A stretch of 64,000 bases of DNA, from assembly GCF_964355755.1 (NCBI RefSeq), contig NC_092672.1, forward strand, positions 10,536,501-10,600,500, read 5' to 3'. Made by a program: the position numbers and the translations under genes. Below the pieces are notes generated by a model. That model saw nothing but the letters and a program-made list of their open reading frames with translations, made no database searches and had not been told where the DNA came from. The DNA comes from Antedon mediterranea (lineage: Eukaryota > Echinodermata > Crinoidea > Comatulida > Antedonidae). Shown one piece after another: positions 42,562 through 54,400 of the stretch. Within the stretch, counting starts at the first letter, position 1. Each line of letters starts with the position of its first letter.

Positions 42562-43420
42562 AGAGTTTATGTCTGTGAATTTAAAGGTACTGTATCTCTT
42601 CGGAAATCCAGCCTAGAGCGTCCGTACATATATAAAGCAGAAAGTTCCGAGTTCGAATCTCGGTTGATACTAATAGCGTAATATTTACCATATACATTAT
42701 TAATAAATTAATGTTCAGTATCACTGCGTTTCTCTATTAATGTTGAGTTCTGGAATAGTGCGCCCTCAGGAGGTGACAGAGAGCACAAACTACGTCTGCA
42801 ATAGGCCGGAACATAATATATTATTATAATTTTATATTACAGTATTAATATTAGTACCAGGCTAGGCTAGTTGTTTAACAAGCCTTTATTCAATTAATGG
42901 AAACTTGACCTATGTAGGCATTGAGAGTACAATCGTTTTAAAATCACAATTCTGTATTTCTACCACCACTATTTGCATGCGCAAGCTGACTTTTCTAAAC
43001 TTTATTTGTGGAATAACAAAATGCATTCTTCATAGCACTATTTTTAAATTTATCGCGCTTATATATTTATGCGAGGTAATTTACCTCATTAATTAAATTG
43101 ACGAAAAGACACTCAAAATATATTGATTAGAATATAATTTTAGAAAAATGATATCGATTAATGTAAAGACAAAATATACAAATGTACCCATATTGATGTC
43201 GTCTATCATTAAGTTCTGACCACTTAACTATAAGTGGTCAAACTGTATATTTCTGCAGAATAACAGTGTTTCAAACGTTTAACATATTTCGAAATTATCC
43301 ATTGATGAAATTCCATCCATCTGCAAACAAATATATTATATATTTTTACTTTCTTTCTTTGGAAAATCCAAGAAATAATTATTTATTATTATGGCCATTG
43401 GCCCAAAAAATATACAATGT

Positions 43421-43542
43421 AAATCTAATTTGACAAAAATGTGTGATGTGCCCAAATATGGTAGTAATAATATGAAATCATCGTGCCGATATATGGGCAC
43501 ATATCATTTTTTGTCACATAAAGTGTGAAAGTGTAGACAGAT
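43421..43542. mobile_element. MITE family A, copy 3 (left end truncated)
   Basis: It begins inside the left repeat (CTAATTTGACAAAAATGTG) and has GATGTGCCCAAATATGG and ATATATGGGCACAT. It ends TTTGTCACATAAAGTGTG...GTGTAGACAGA. Confidence 0.75.
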
Positions 43543-44834
43543 TGTAACATAAATATAAAATTAACATTTAGGGTTAAAAGTATGTCTGTAGTAGTAGACA
43601 GTAGATGAGTTATTCGTATAAAAGGACAACATATATTTAGTTGTATAATCTGAATAAAGTGGACAAACTAAAGTGAAGTTAAAAAAAGTATACAGTATTT
43701 ATAATACTGTATATTTATTTATAATACTGTATACTATTATAAATATTGTTATAATTGCCTGCCTTTGAAATTATTGTTCATTCCTGATGATGATCAAATC
43801 AAGATCGAAACGTTGAATCGTGGCTTGCCTCTCGTTATTTGGAGTCAGTTTTATACTGTTATTTATATATAGGCTAATCAGTGCATTTTTTTGGTTTTAT
43901 AATATAAATTGTTGTAGTTCTCTACACTATATAGCTTGAAAACCTGTACTTAATGCACAGCTATCGCTAACCCTAAGTCTATGATTGCTTTAGGCCATTA
44001 TTGGTCCGATTTTGTAGATAGTAGATACAGTAAAATGTTGTGTACAACATAATTAAAACAAACTTGAATTTTCCTCTACTACATAACCAAAAAAATTTAT
44101 GATATTCCGATGTTGATTTCTGACTGCGCATGCGTGTCGAAACAAACCGTCTTCCGAGAACGTTGCGTCAAGTCAAATCTACTACTGCATAATGTTCTGT
44201 ATAGTTTAAATAATTTATTGTATTGCATACGGTTAACTCATTCATGTGTTTTGTGAAAGACGAATTGTAGGCATATAGCAAAGATTTCACGGATTCTTTT
44301 CAATGATTTATATAAATTCGTCATTTTGATAACACGAAGTGGTTAAAACGCATTTTTCGAAGCTATAGGCCTACTAGGCCTATATAATATTTTCGTGCGC
44401 GTTTTAATGTGTGTAATCCACATAATCGGTATGAATTTTGTGTTTTATGTAACATTTTCTATTTAATATCATTAATATTTCAACCAAAACTTAATTTAAA
44501 AAATATAGGTCTATTTGATTCATTTATGCAATAGTGTGGGCCCATTTTTTTTTCTAATTCTAATCCTCTTAATATAATAAATAGAACAAGAAATCATTGC
44601 ATAATACGTTAGGTTTAACTTTATGAATTCAATTATAGCATAATTGTGTTTTTGTAATCAATAGGATATATTGGCAAAAATGTTTGAATAAAATATAAGG
44701 CCTAGCATGCAATATGTTTTTGAGATTGTTCTATTAGTTCTTATAAATCATGCAAATGTACAGAACGACAACAAACGAATGATCACATGTTTAGATAAAC
44801 ACACCTTAGTGAAACCAAAAAGAATGCATCTCAC

Positions 44835-45434
44835 TCTTGATTAAAAGTGTTTATTTTCCATTGATTAAAAGTGTTTATTTTCCATTGATTGACAGTGTTT
44901 ATTTTCCATTGATTGAAAGTGTTTATTTTCCATTGATTGACAGTGTTTATTTTCCATTGATTAAATGTGTTTATTTTCCATTGATTGAAAGTGTTTATAT
45001 TCCATTGATTGAAAGTGTTTATTTTCCATTGATTAAAAGTGTTTATTTTCCATTGATTGAAAGTGTTTATTTTCCATTGATTGAAAGTGTTTATTTTCAA
45101 TTGATTAAAAGTGTTTATTTTCCATTGATTGAAAGTGTTTATTTTCCATTGATTGAAAGTGTTTAATTTCCATTCATTGAAAGTGTTTATTTTCCATTGA
45201 TTGAAAGTGTTTATTTTTCATTGATTGAAAGTGTTTATTTTCAATTGATTGAAATTGTTTATTTTCCATTGATTGAAAGTGTTTATTTTCCATTGATTGA
45301 AATTGTTTATTTTCCATTGATTGAAAGTGTTTATTTTCCATTGATTGAAAGTGTTTATTTTCCATTGATTAAAAGTGTTTATTTCCCATTGATTAAATGT
45401 GTTTATTTTCCATTGATTGAAAGTGTTTATATTA
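44835..45434. repeat. 24-bp minisatellite, about 25 copies
   Basis: The unit is CCATTGATTGAAAGTGTTTATTTT with AAAAG, GACAG and AAATT variants. Because 24 is a multiple of three, both strands show open frames (repeating FPLIESVY or NTFNQWKI). These have no start context or neighbours that would make them genes. Confidence 0.95.
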
Positions 45435-46227
45435 CGAAGTGATATCAGTGTACAGTATTATACCAGGGAGTTGTTATCTAATAACAACTCCCTGATTATA
45501 CTATTTACTAATTTAAATATGTAGGCCCATTGTCCCCAACACTTGAAAATAAAGATGAATAATATTAAACTTTTTAACGACCATTTTGTAGTTACCAGTT
45601 CCGCAGTAAAAAAGTAACAAAAGTAATGATTCAGTTATCTGACAGATTTCTGGTTGAATTTTTTTGTCTTGAAATTACAGGTCCTCATGTAAAACTGTAA
45701 CAAAAATATTTTGTTCCATGTTTTGATCAAAATTAAAAAACTATTGTGTGACTTTAGAATCACATATTCAACAACTTAATGGTTTAATAAACCTTTTTTT
45801 TAAGGGTGACAATTACATTTCTATTTGTCTTTTTTGTGGATCATGGCACTTGTATAAACCATCACAGATAAATATTACATAAACAAAAGATAATTACTCG
45901 CCTATCACAAACGGTGCAATTATAACGTGCACATGCGTCATCCTTTACATGCCATTTGTTGATATAACAGTTACTAATCTTTTATTAGTAAGTTTTAACT
46001 GCTACGGAATAATAATACGATCCCATTTATATTCACATTGTTTTTTTTCTTCAAATTATAGGCCTAATTATAGTTTTTAGTTTCCTTTTCATGTCGACCT
46101 TTGGTGGTCAATGCTTAAAGTAATTCCTATTTATTTTGATCTACTTTCATACATTGTCTTCTTTTTATCTTTTTTCCTAAAATATGAATATCTGTTCTAT
46201 GTTGTTGAATATGTGGAAAATAAATGA

Positions 46228-46627
46228 AACAAACAACACAAACGCAGTATCGAGAGTCTATCGTTAGCTGAAAAGCAACAAACAACACAAACGCAGTATC
46301 GAGAGTCTATCGTTAGCTGAAAAGCAACAAACAACACAAACGCAGTATCGAGAGTCTATCGTTAGCTGAAAAGCAACAAACAACACAAACGCAGTATCGA
46401 GAGTCTGTCGTTAGCTGAAAAGCAACAAACAACACAAACGCAGTATCGAGAGTCTATCGTTAGCTGAAAAGCAACAAACAACACAAACGCAGTATCGAGA
46501 GTCTATCGTTAGCTGAAAGGCAACAAACAACACAAACGCAGTATCGAGAGTCTATCGTTAGCTGAAAAGCAACAAACAACACAAACGCAGTATCGAGAGT
46601 CTATCGTTAGCTGAAAAGCAACAAACA
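46228..46627. repeat. 49-bp minisatellite, eight copies
   Basis: Eight head-to-tail copies with an exact 49-bp period (CAGTATCGAGAGTCTATCG at 46245, 46294 and so on). Only two or three base differences are visible, so the array is young. Confidence 0.95.
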
Positions 46628-46990
46628 ACTTAAATTAATTTAAAAAACATGAGTTTTGACCATTACATTACTTATTTCTTGTTTTGTGGTGCTGATATAA
46701 TGAGAACATAATATTAATAATGAGAAATTAACTGTAAAGATTATGTAGACCTATAACGCCAGAGTTAAAACCGTTCTGTTTTGTGGATCAAATAAATTTA
46801 AACGCCATCATTTTCAGTTGATGGTTAGTAATTTTACAATTACTTAATTAATTAATTAATTTTACAATTTTGCAGAAAATTGGATTATGTTGACTCACGA
46901 GGTCGTTTATTGGCAAAGATAAGATATATATATATATATATATATAAATTAATTTGAAACGATAAAGATGAGGAAATCTGTGAGAATGAG

Positions 46991-46995
46991 AAAAA
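46991..46995 (-). terminator. candidate Pol III terminator of the tRNA-like gene
   Basis: A run of five T on the minus strand, two bases after the discriminator base of the tRNA-like sequence at 46998-47069. Confidence 0.5.
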
Positions 46996-46997
46996 GT

Positions 46998-47069
46998 CGC
47001 CCCAACCGAGACTCGAACTCGGACCGCCTGCTTGATATGCAGATGTCCTAACCATTAGACCACTGGGGC
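46998..47069 (-). tRNA. tRNA-like gene, anticodon read as ATC (Asp codon GAT)
   Basis: Read on the minus strand it folds into a complete cloverleaf. The acceptor GCCCCAG pairs with TTGGGGC and a G discriminator follows. The D arm is GGTC TAATGGTTA GGAC, the anticodon stem TCTGC pairs with GCAGG, and the T arm is CCGAG TTCGAGT CTCGG. The seven-base loop is ATATCAA, giving anticodon ATC. Animals normally read Asp codons with GTC, and the body does not resemble tRNA-Asp. It may therefore be a tRNA pseudogene, the head of a SINE, or an unusual tRNA. No CCA is encoded. A T5 terminator follows. Confidence 0.6.
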
Positions 47070-47194
47070 TTTCATGGTATTGTTCGAACTCGATTGGATA
47101 GCGACTTTTTAACATTCTCGGCGTGGTACGGCGGAACAGCACTAGTCCTCAGTTGTACGCACGTGCACCACAGATCAAATTGATACGCCCTCAT

Positions 47195-47382
47195 CTTACA
47201 GTATTTTTATTCACGAGGCGGGATCTCCGAATCGTGAAATTAATTAATTAATTAATCAAATTAATTAAATAAATTTCAGTATATCACCGGGCGGTTTAGA
47301 ATTAATGTTCTTTGCCTGATTTGTTTATATATATAAAAGTATCTCTTCGGAGATCCCGCCTCGTGAATAAAAATACTGTAAG
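47195..47382. mobile_element. 188-bp MITE-like unit with perfect 37-bp inverted repeats
   Basis: CTTACAGTATTTTTATTCAC... (47195-47231) is repeated exactly as its reverse complement at 47346-47382. The core contains AATTAATTAATTAATTAA and CACCGGGCGG. No ORF. No target duplication is obvious. Confidence 0.85.
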
Positions 47383-47384
47383 CA

Positions 47385-47545
47385 AATTACTGAAAAAATT
47401 GACAATGCTGTGGGTATCAGTGGCCAGTGGCTGGATCTCAATGGAGATACAAAAATAAAAAGCGAAAAGCTAAATCAAAACGATAAAGTAAACAGCCAGA
47501 AAAGTTAGCAGAGCTTTCGGGCAACACTAGCCCTTCATCAGTGCA
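47385..47545 (+). repeat. dispersed retroelement-end repeat, copy 1 (inverted copy 53300-53425)
   Basis: It contains ATTACTGAAAAAATT, GTGGGTATCAGTGGC, ATCTCAATGG and GCAGAGCTTTCGGG, followed by CAACACTAGCCCTTCATCAG. The last block resembles a string that I remember at the ends of Penelope-like or similar retroelements in marine animals. The class is not proven. Confidence 0.55.
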
Positions 47546-47767
47546 TATATATATATTTATTCGTCCAATGATTTGTGGAAGTTTGCTTTGAATTGTCACA
47601 TTAAAATATACTGAGCTCATAAAAACAGTTACATACACGAAACAGTAAACATTTATATAAATTAAAAGTACAAACTCAAAATATTGATTCGTCAAGTTCA
47701 GAATTTAATTTCAATTAATTGGGAATAAAAGAATTCATACATATCAAATGTGATAATCCTGACTTAA

Positions 47768-47966
47768 ACTCTGTCTACACTATCACACTTTATATGACAA
47801 ATAAACATATGATGTGCCCATATATGGACATGACGATGATATATTACTATAATATTTGGGTATATCACTACCATATTTGGGCATATCACTACCATATTTG
47901 GGTATATCACTACCATATTTGGGCATATCACACTTTTTTTTGTCAAACTAATTTGATAGTGTAGAT
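47768..47966. mobile_element. MITE family A, copy 4 (expanded centre)
   Basis: It opens CTCTGTCTACACTATCACAC and closes GTCAAACTAATTTGATAGTG TAGA. The centre is a tandem run of four 20-bp units of TATCACTACCATATTTGGGC, which explains its greater length. Confidence 0.8.
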
Positions 47967-48440
47967 TTACACTTGACATCGTCGATCTAGTAATTTAATA
48001 TAAAACAGTGTTATAGCATTGTATTCCTTTGTAAGTTATTTATTTCTTATTTGGTTGTTTCGTTGAGATCTGAAGTATCTGTAACCAGGTTTGTGCTATT
48101 TTTCATCCAATATTTGGCGATCTTTATTTGAAATCTTAATTTTGGCAGCCTGCTCTTTGATTTCAACCTATAAGCGACCACTTGAATGATGGGACCAAGA
48201 AACACAAGAGATGCAAACGAGACTCAAATTTCTGCATAATAAATAATACATATTACCATTATCATTTATATTTCCACCGTGAACAACTTCTGGATATGAC
48301 ATTAAGATCTGCCAAGAAGTACATGATTTATTAATTTTAACAAGACAAAACAATGAATTGAAATTAAACAATTATAAGTTCCTTTTAAATATTCCACCTC
48401 TTGGATGCGATGTTCAGTATTGAGGACCAGCCTGGTGAAG

Positions 48441-51400
48441 ATGGCCATCTTGAAATTCCTCTTAATTTTTGTTGTGTTTCCGTTATACTGTAGTTCTGCA
48501 GACGTTACAGGTAGGATTGAGTTAAATTGTTTGTTGAAGTTTAAGTTTGATTCCTATTTAGATCAATTTTCCAAGTAACATTGAACAAAATTAATATAAA
48601 CTAAGGAAAAACATTGCTAAAATCCAAAGGTAGCAAATGAAAACGATAAAGAAAATTATAAATAAAATACATATTGTTAACATACTTTTTATAAATTTAC
48701 AAGTATACATATTTGTCAGTCACGTTTCTCGGGTATAATATTATTTTAAATATGTTATTTCATTTTACTGATGATGTTATTCAGCACAACAACGAAACAA
48801 ATAAGTCTTAAATTTCTTTCATTTTATTGTTTGGAAGTATTATTATCATGACATTACTTTAAACACTCTGGTGAGTACAGGATTTACGCAGGTGGAAAAA
48901 CCTTCGAATAAATCAAAGCAAAGTGTATACAGTTTATTTTAATTGTTAAAATTTACATGTTACAGACGCAAAAAATGCCGTATGCCCAAACGATTGTTCC
49001 TGTAGGCCTGACTATCGCCAGTGTAAGAACTTTGTCTCTTGTGGTGGATGGAGTAATGACACCTCTGTTAAAGTAAACGCATACACACCAGCAATAGACT
49101 TCTTGTAAGTATTTACTATGGTTGTGTTCAGATCCATATAGACTCTAGGTGTGATTCACTACTGCTTTTAATAGTAAAAACCGCAAGGAAAAAAATAATA
49201 ACATAGGAACATCCCGTCAAACTTGTTTTAATACTAATATCTTCCGTAAACGTTTATTTATATTATACAGTTTATTTAGGGTTATGTTTCTGTTCATGAT
49301 CTCCCTATTGCAGCAACCTGCCTTTGAAATAACTGTGATTTGGTGTTTTCAAATTCTCAAACAAAGACCCAACGATATTGAGAAGTTTTATTAGTGGTGT
49401 CTGTTTGCGAGATTTCTCGAAACAAGAAACCTCAATAGAACTTGCTGTTGTGAGTTGTTTTAGTTGAGTTTTCGTTTTCTGGATTCATGTCTGGTCACAT
49501 TTACGTTCGAAGTCTTTTTACCAACGGTTCACACTTTTAACTACAATAAATTAAGATTAAATGAATGTTGCCAAAATACACAACAATACTATATTTCTCC
49601 CCCCCCCCCCCCCCATTTTTTTTATTAGTCCTTTTTACTTAATTTTTTCTTGTATTATTTGTTTTTCTTTCTTTTTTCTTCCTTTATTTATTTTTGTAAT
49701 TTGTTTCTACTATTTTTTTTTCTTTCTTTTTACTTCTTCTTTTCTTTCTTCTTTTGTTTTTCTATTTTCTCCTTCTTTATGTTTTATTATTTCTACTTTA
49801 TATTCTGTTTACTTTTCTGCTGTCTTCTTTCTATTTTATTTTTACTTCTACTACTTTTTCTTATTTTCTCTTTTTCCTTCTTCATATCCAACAAAAATGT
49901 TAGAAACTCTGACATTTTCAGGATTAATTTTGAGTTTCGAGGTTACAGAATAATATTTTATTAGAAATATTCCAATCCAACAATTAGTATTAAATCTCGA
50001 ATTTTCGCACTAGGCAGTAAAAAACTATATTACAATTGTAAGTTAAACTAAAAGTTAATTTTGTTACATTAAACTGGCAAATTAAATTTTACATCTGTAT
50101 TTTTTTTCTAGGGATTTGTCCGGTAGCAGTTTAAGTAGATTGCTAAACAATGCATTCAATAGATTGACTAAATTGATAATTCTGTAAGTATCAGATATTG
50201 TTTAAATAAAATTTTGCAGGCGAATGAGCACTAATGCATTTAGGTTTGCGTTACACTATGTGTTTCCAAATAGTTCAGAATGTCTTGGCGTTACGGTTGT
50301 TATGTTTCAACCGTGTTCTATGTCTTCGTTCTCAGGAATCCTTTTGCCAGCACGTGGTGTACCACGAACTTAATACATGTGTAAGAATCAGACCTCCCAA
50401 CTTGGAAAAATGAAATATTGGGATGTCTTTTTGAAATTATAGAGGGTGCTATAATACTACATTACACCATAGAGGGCGCTATGAAAAATCTAAAAAATAT
50501 AGCCATCTTATATAATACGTGCCAAAGGCGAAAATTGCATTATTTCACTTACTGAACAACACATGAATAGATTATAGATATTATATGGACCGATATTTGT
50601 ATGTTTCTATGCTTTTATCAATATCTAGAGTTAGTGGAAATTATAGATTTATACATATTGGGAAAATGTTTCCGTTCATCCAAAATATCGGGAGAAATTG
50701 CATTTAAGCGGAAGCAGACTTAAAATATTGGGGAACTCCCGCCATTATGGGGAGAGTTGGGAGGTCTGAGGAATTATTTTGTCGCCTTAAGCCTAGACAA
50801 AAACCCAATACCACCACGTACACCTTAAAAGTACCTGGTATGCATACCCATCGTATCAGCCGATTCTCAGTACTTTTGTTGGACAAAGTAAATAACCCTT
50901 AGCCTAACCTTAACCGTCTATGACGCAGGCACCAAATAAGCTGTGAACTTGCTTATAATTATAGGAAAATCATTGTCGTCATAATGGAGCCAGCAATGAA
51001 AATGTATCTTACATAGCGAGTTAGGTCTATCCTAGTTTATGTGATTGGTTGGTATTATAGAGTTTAGTTGTATTTTGAAAATTCCACACTTTGGAATTCT
51101 GAAGTATCAAATAGGCCTACTATACATACTGGGTATATCATTATACGTAACAATACAATTGAAGTATTGTATTCATTAGCTAAATTCTCAATAAGACGGT
51201 TACATATTTTCTTTCCGGAGAGGCACCCACTAAGCACTTATAATAAGACAAACTTAGATGACAGAAAACATTGCATGTTTCTAGAATCCCGTTTTTTAGT
51301 CACGTGCAACAGCTCACTATGTCGGTCGGTCGGTCGGTAAACACCAACTCAAATTTCAGCACGCGACTGCAGCCGTCTATATGGCCTTGTTTTAATTCTG

Positions 51401-54400
51401 CAATGTTTTTATGCACTTTTAGGGATTTGTCGTGGAACGCTATTACTAGCTTGCCAGCCGACGCATTTACTGGATTGGAAACATTGTTAATTCTGTAAGT
51501 CCATTCATACAAAATACGTAGGCCTGCATACTACTTTCAACTTCATTGAAATATTTTTCTTGTGATTTTACACAATGTGTGCATGCTTCAATGAATGTAT
51601 TTCGTTTGTAAAATTATTAAAACGTCCTTTGATGAACTTAAAAGTATAACATAATGAAACACTTCTTTTTCTTAGGGATTTGTCCGAAAACGACATGATG
51701 ACATTGACACATAACTTGTTTTCTGGATTATCAGCTTTGAAAGAACTGTAAGTTATCGTGTTTTCACGCCTGATTGTTAAACGTTACAAACTAATAGTGA
51801 TCGAGTATATGGAGCAAATAAGCGGACATTTTAACAAATATACAAAAAAACAATGTTAAGAAATGCAAAACTATTCACAAGGCCGTGTTTCCGCAACCCA
51901 TATAAAAATCGATAATTAGGCCTACTCCGCGTCTAAATCTGTAGCACTGCCTTTTTTAATGGCCTAGCTTCCCGGCCTAGCAAAAGTAGGTGTGTATGAG
52001 TGACAAAATAATCAATCAATGTTTTGTATTCGTTAAAGACATAAATAGAGTAGTCAATCTCACGAAACGACCAAATCACGTAAACGACAATATCTTGTAA
52101 ACGGTCACATCCGTAAACGACCACACCCGTAAACGGCCACATCCGTAAACGACACATCCGTAAACGGCCACATCCGTAAACAACCACATCCGTAAACAAC
52201 CACACCCGTAAACGGCCACATCCGTAAACGACCACACCCGTAAACGGCCACACTCGTAAACGATCACATCCGTAAACGATCACACCCGTAAATGACCACA
52301 TCCGTAAACGGCCACTTCTGTAAACAGCCACATCCGTAAACGGCCACATCCGTAAACAACCACACCCGTAAACGGTCACATCCGTAAACAACCACACTCG
52401 TAAACGGCCACACTCGTAAACGGCCACATCCGTAAACGACCACAACCGTAAACGACCACACTTGTAAACGGCCACATCCGTAAACGACCACACCCGTAAA
52501 CAACCACACCCGTAAACGGTCACATCCGTAAACAACCACACTCGTAAACGGCCACACTCGTAAACGGCCACATCCGTAAACGACCACAACCGTAAACGAC
52601 CACATCCGTAAACGACCACACTTGTAAACGGCCACACCCGTAAACGGCCACATCCGTAAACGACCACACCCGTAAACGGCCACATCCGTAAACGGCCACA
52701 TCCATAAACGACCACATCTGTAACGGCCACATCCGTAAACGACTACATCCGTAAACGGCCAAACTCGTGAACGACCACATCCGTTAACGGCTACATCCGT
52801 AAACGACCACATCCGTAAACGACCACATCCGTTAACGGCCACATCCGTAAACGACACAGCCGTAAACGACCACATCCGTAAACGCCCGCATCCGTTAACT
52901 GCTACATCCGTAAACGGCCACACTCGTAAACGGCCACATCCGTTAATGGCCACATTCGTAATCAGTTTTCAGATTGTGTTAATCAATGATTGATCAATTG
53001 AAAAAGTTATAAAAAATATATTTCAATTTTTAGAAAAAAAAATGACATAGTTATATTACTTGTTTATATTTAAGGTATTTGTCCAATAACAGAATAGATA
53101 CATTAGAAGGAAATGACTTATTTACTGGATTGAAATCATTGAACAAACTGTAAGTTTTGGGTAGTTTCTTTTTTCATACTTGTTTAACAATAAACACCAT
53201 TTTGGTGTCAATAGAGTAGCCGGTTTGTTTTAAGAGAATAATAATGATAATAGGTCTAATAAAAATATATATTATAGGGCATATCACTTGCAAACAAGGT
53301 AGGGTTAGTATTACCCGAAAGCTCTGCAATTTTTTGTTGTTGATTTAGTTTATTTTACTTATATCACCATTGAGATTCAGCCACTGATACCCACATACTT
53401 GTAATTTTTTCAGTAATTTCTCCTTTGAACAATACGAATTTTATGTAATTAGATTTTAAATCAATCCGTATGTATGTATCGGCGTTTTAACTTAAATTTA
53501 CTCGTTTATATAGTGTGTGAATGTGGGCTTCATTCTTGTATTCAATCAATTCAGTTTATTGTGAAGATGATTAAAAAAAAATATCATTATGATGAATGAT
53601 CGGAATAAAAAATGTGACCCAAGGTACTTAATTTACAATGGTTTTATTTTCCTAAGGGTCTTTTCCGAAAACTACATAACTAAATTGAAGGTTAACTTCA
53701 CTGAATTGTCAGCATTGGAAGAACTGTAAGTTGTATTGCTTGTAACTGATAATTATAGGCCTACATTACGCATGAACATAATTAATATCAAATATTGAAT
53801 TAAATATATAACTAAATTGTACTTTACTATAATACAGTATACTAAAAGTTATAACGTAAAAGTCAATAACATCGTATAGTTTAAGTTTATTTAAAGTTTT
53901 AAAAACCCGTGAAATTGGAATTAACAAATAATAACAACATATTAATGTACTTTGGTTTCTTGTTATTTAAGGGATTTATCCCAGAATCTATTGCCTAATT
54001 TGAAAACCGATACATTTACTGGGTTGGTGAATCTGACAAATCTGTAAGTTGTTTCAATGCTTTTTAATTGTACAGTAGTTTGAGATACCTGGCTCTTGTG
54101 TTGCATTTGCTCTGTATCACAGGAATATTTGGTAGTACAGCACTCATTTGTATCACATGGTGCCTGTATCATGTAAGGTTTGGTTAAGGAGATACATGTG
54201 AAAAAAAAATATTAACAAATATTCCTACTGAAGAAATCTAGATGCATTAACAAGGAAGAAAGAACGCATGGTGATATACAGGCCAACATAATGTATTTTA
54301 TCATGTTTTTGTTTTCCTAAGGGATTTGTCCAAAAACAAAATAAAAACATTGGAAGGTAACACTTTTAATGGATTGTCAGCGTTGAAAGAACTGTAAGTT

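Larger units (their letters stand above)
39083..48440. other. repeat-rich intergenic region, no protein gene recognised
   Basis: Besides the elements listed separately, it contains a tRNA-type T-arm at 42647-42663 (CCGAGTTCGAATCTCGG, probably a SINE head remnant). At 43799-43835 (GATGATGATCAAATCAAGATCGAAACGTTG) lies a string of the kind often found at the ends of retroelements. ORFs over the minisatellites are artefacts of repeats whose unit is a multiple of three. Confidence 0.6.

Noticed and set aside
44831-45442. ORFs on both strands reading FPLIESVY or NTFNQWKI repeats
   Set aside because: They are products of the 24-bp minisatellite period. Both strands are open equally and no gene signals are present.
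46885-47142. An 85-codon minus-strand ORF with GLMVRTSAYQAGGPSSSLGWG
   Set aside because: It is the chance translation of the tRNA-like sequence, a pattern often seen when tRNA-derived DNA is translated.
49561-49964. Plus-strand ORFs rich in F, S, L and Y
   Set aside because: They lie on a pure T/C tract. Composition alone explains them.
51933-52953. Minus-strand ORFs of 265 and 229 codons reading VVYGCGRLRVWPFT repeats
   Set aside because: They run exactly over the 16-bp minisatellite, lie antisense in an intron of the LRR gene, and are open only because the unit lacks stop codons.
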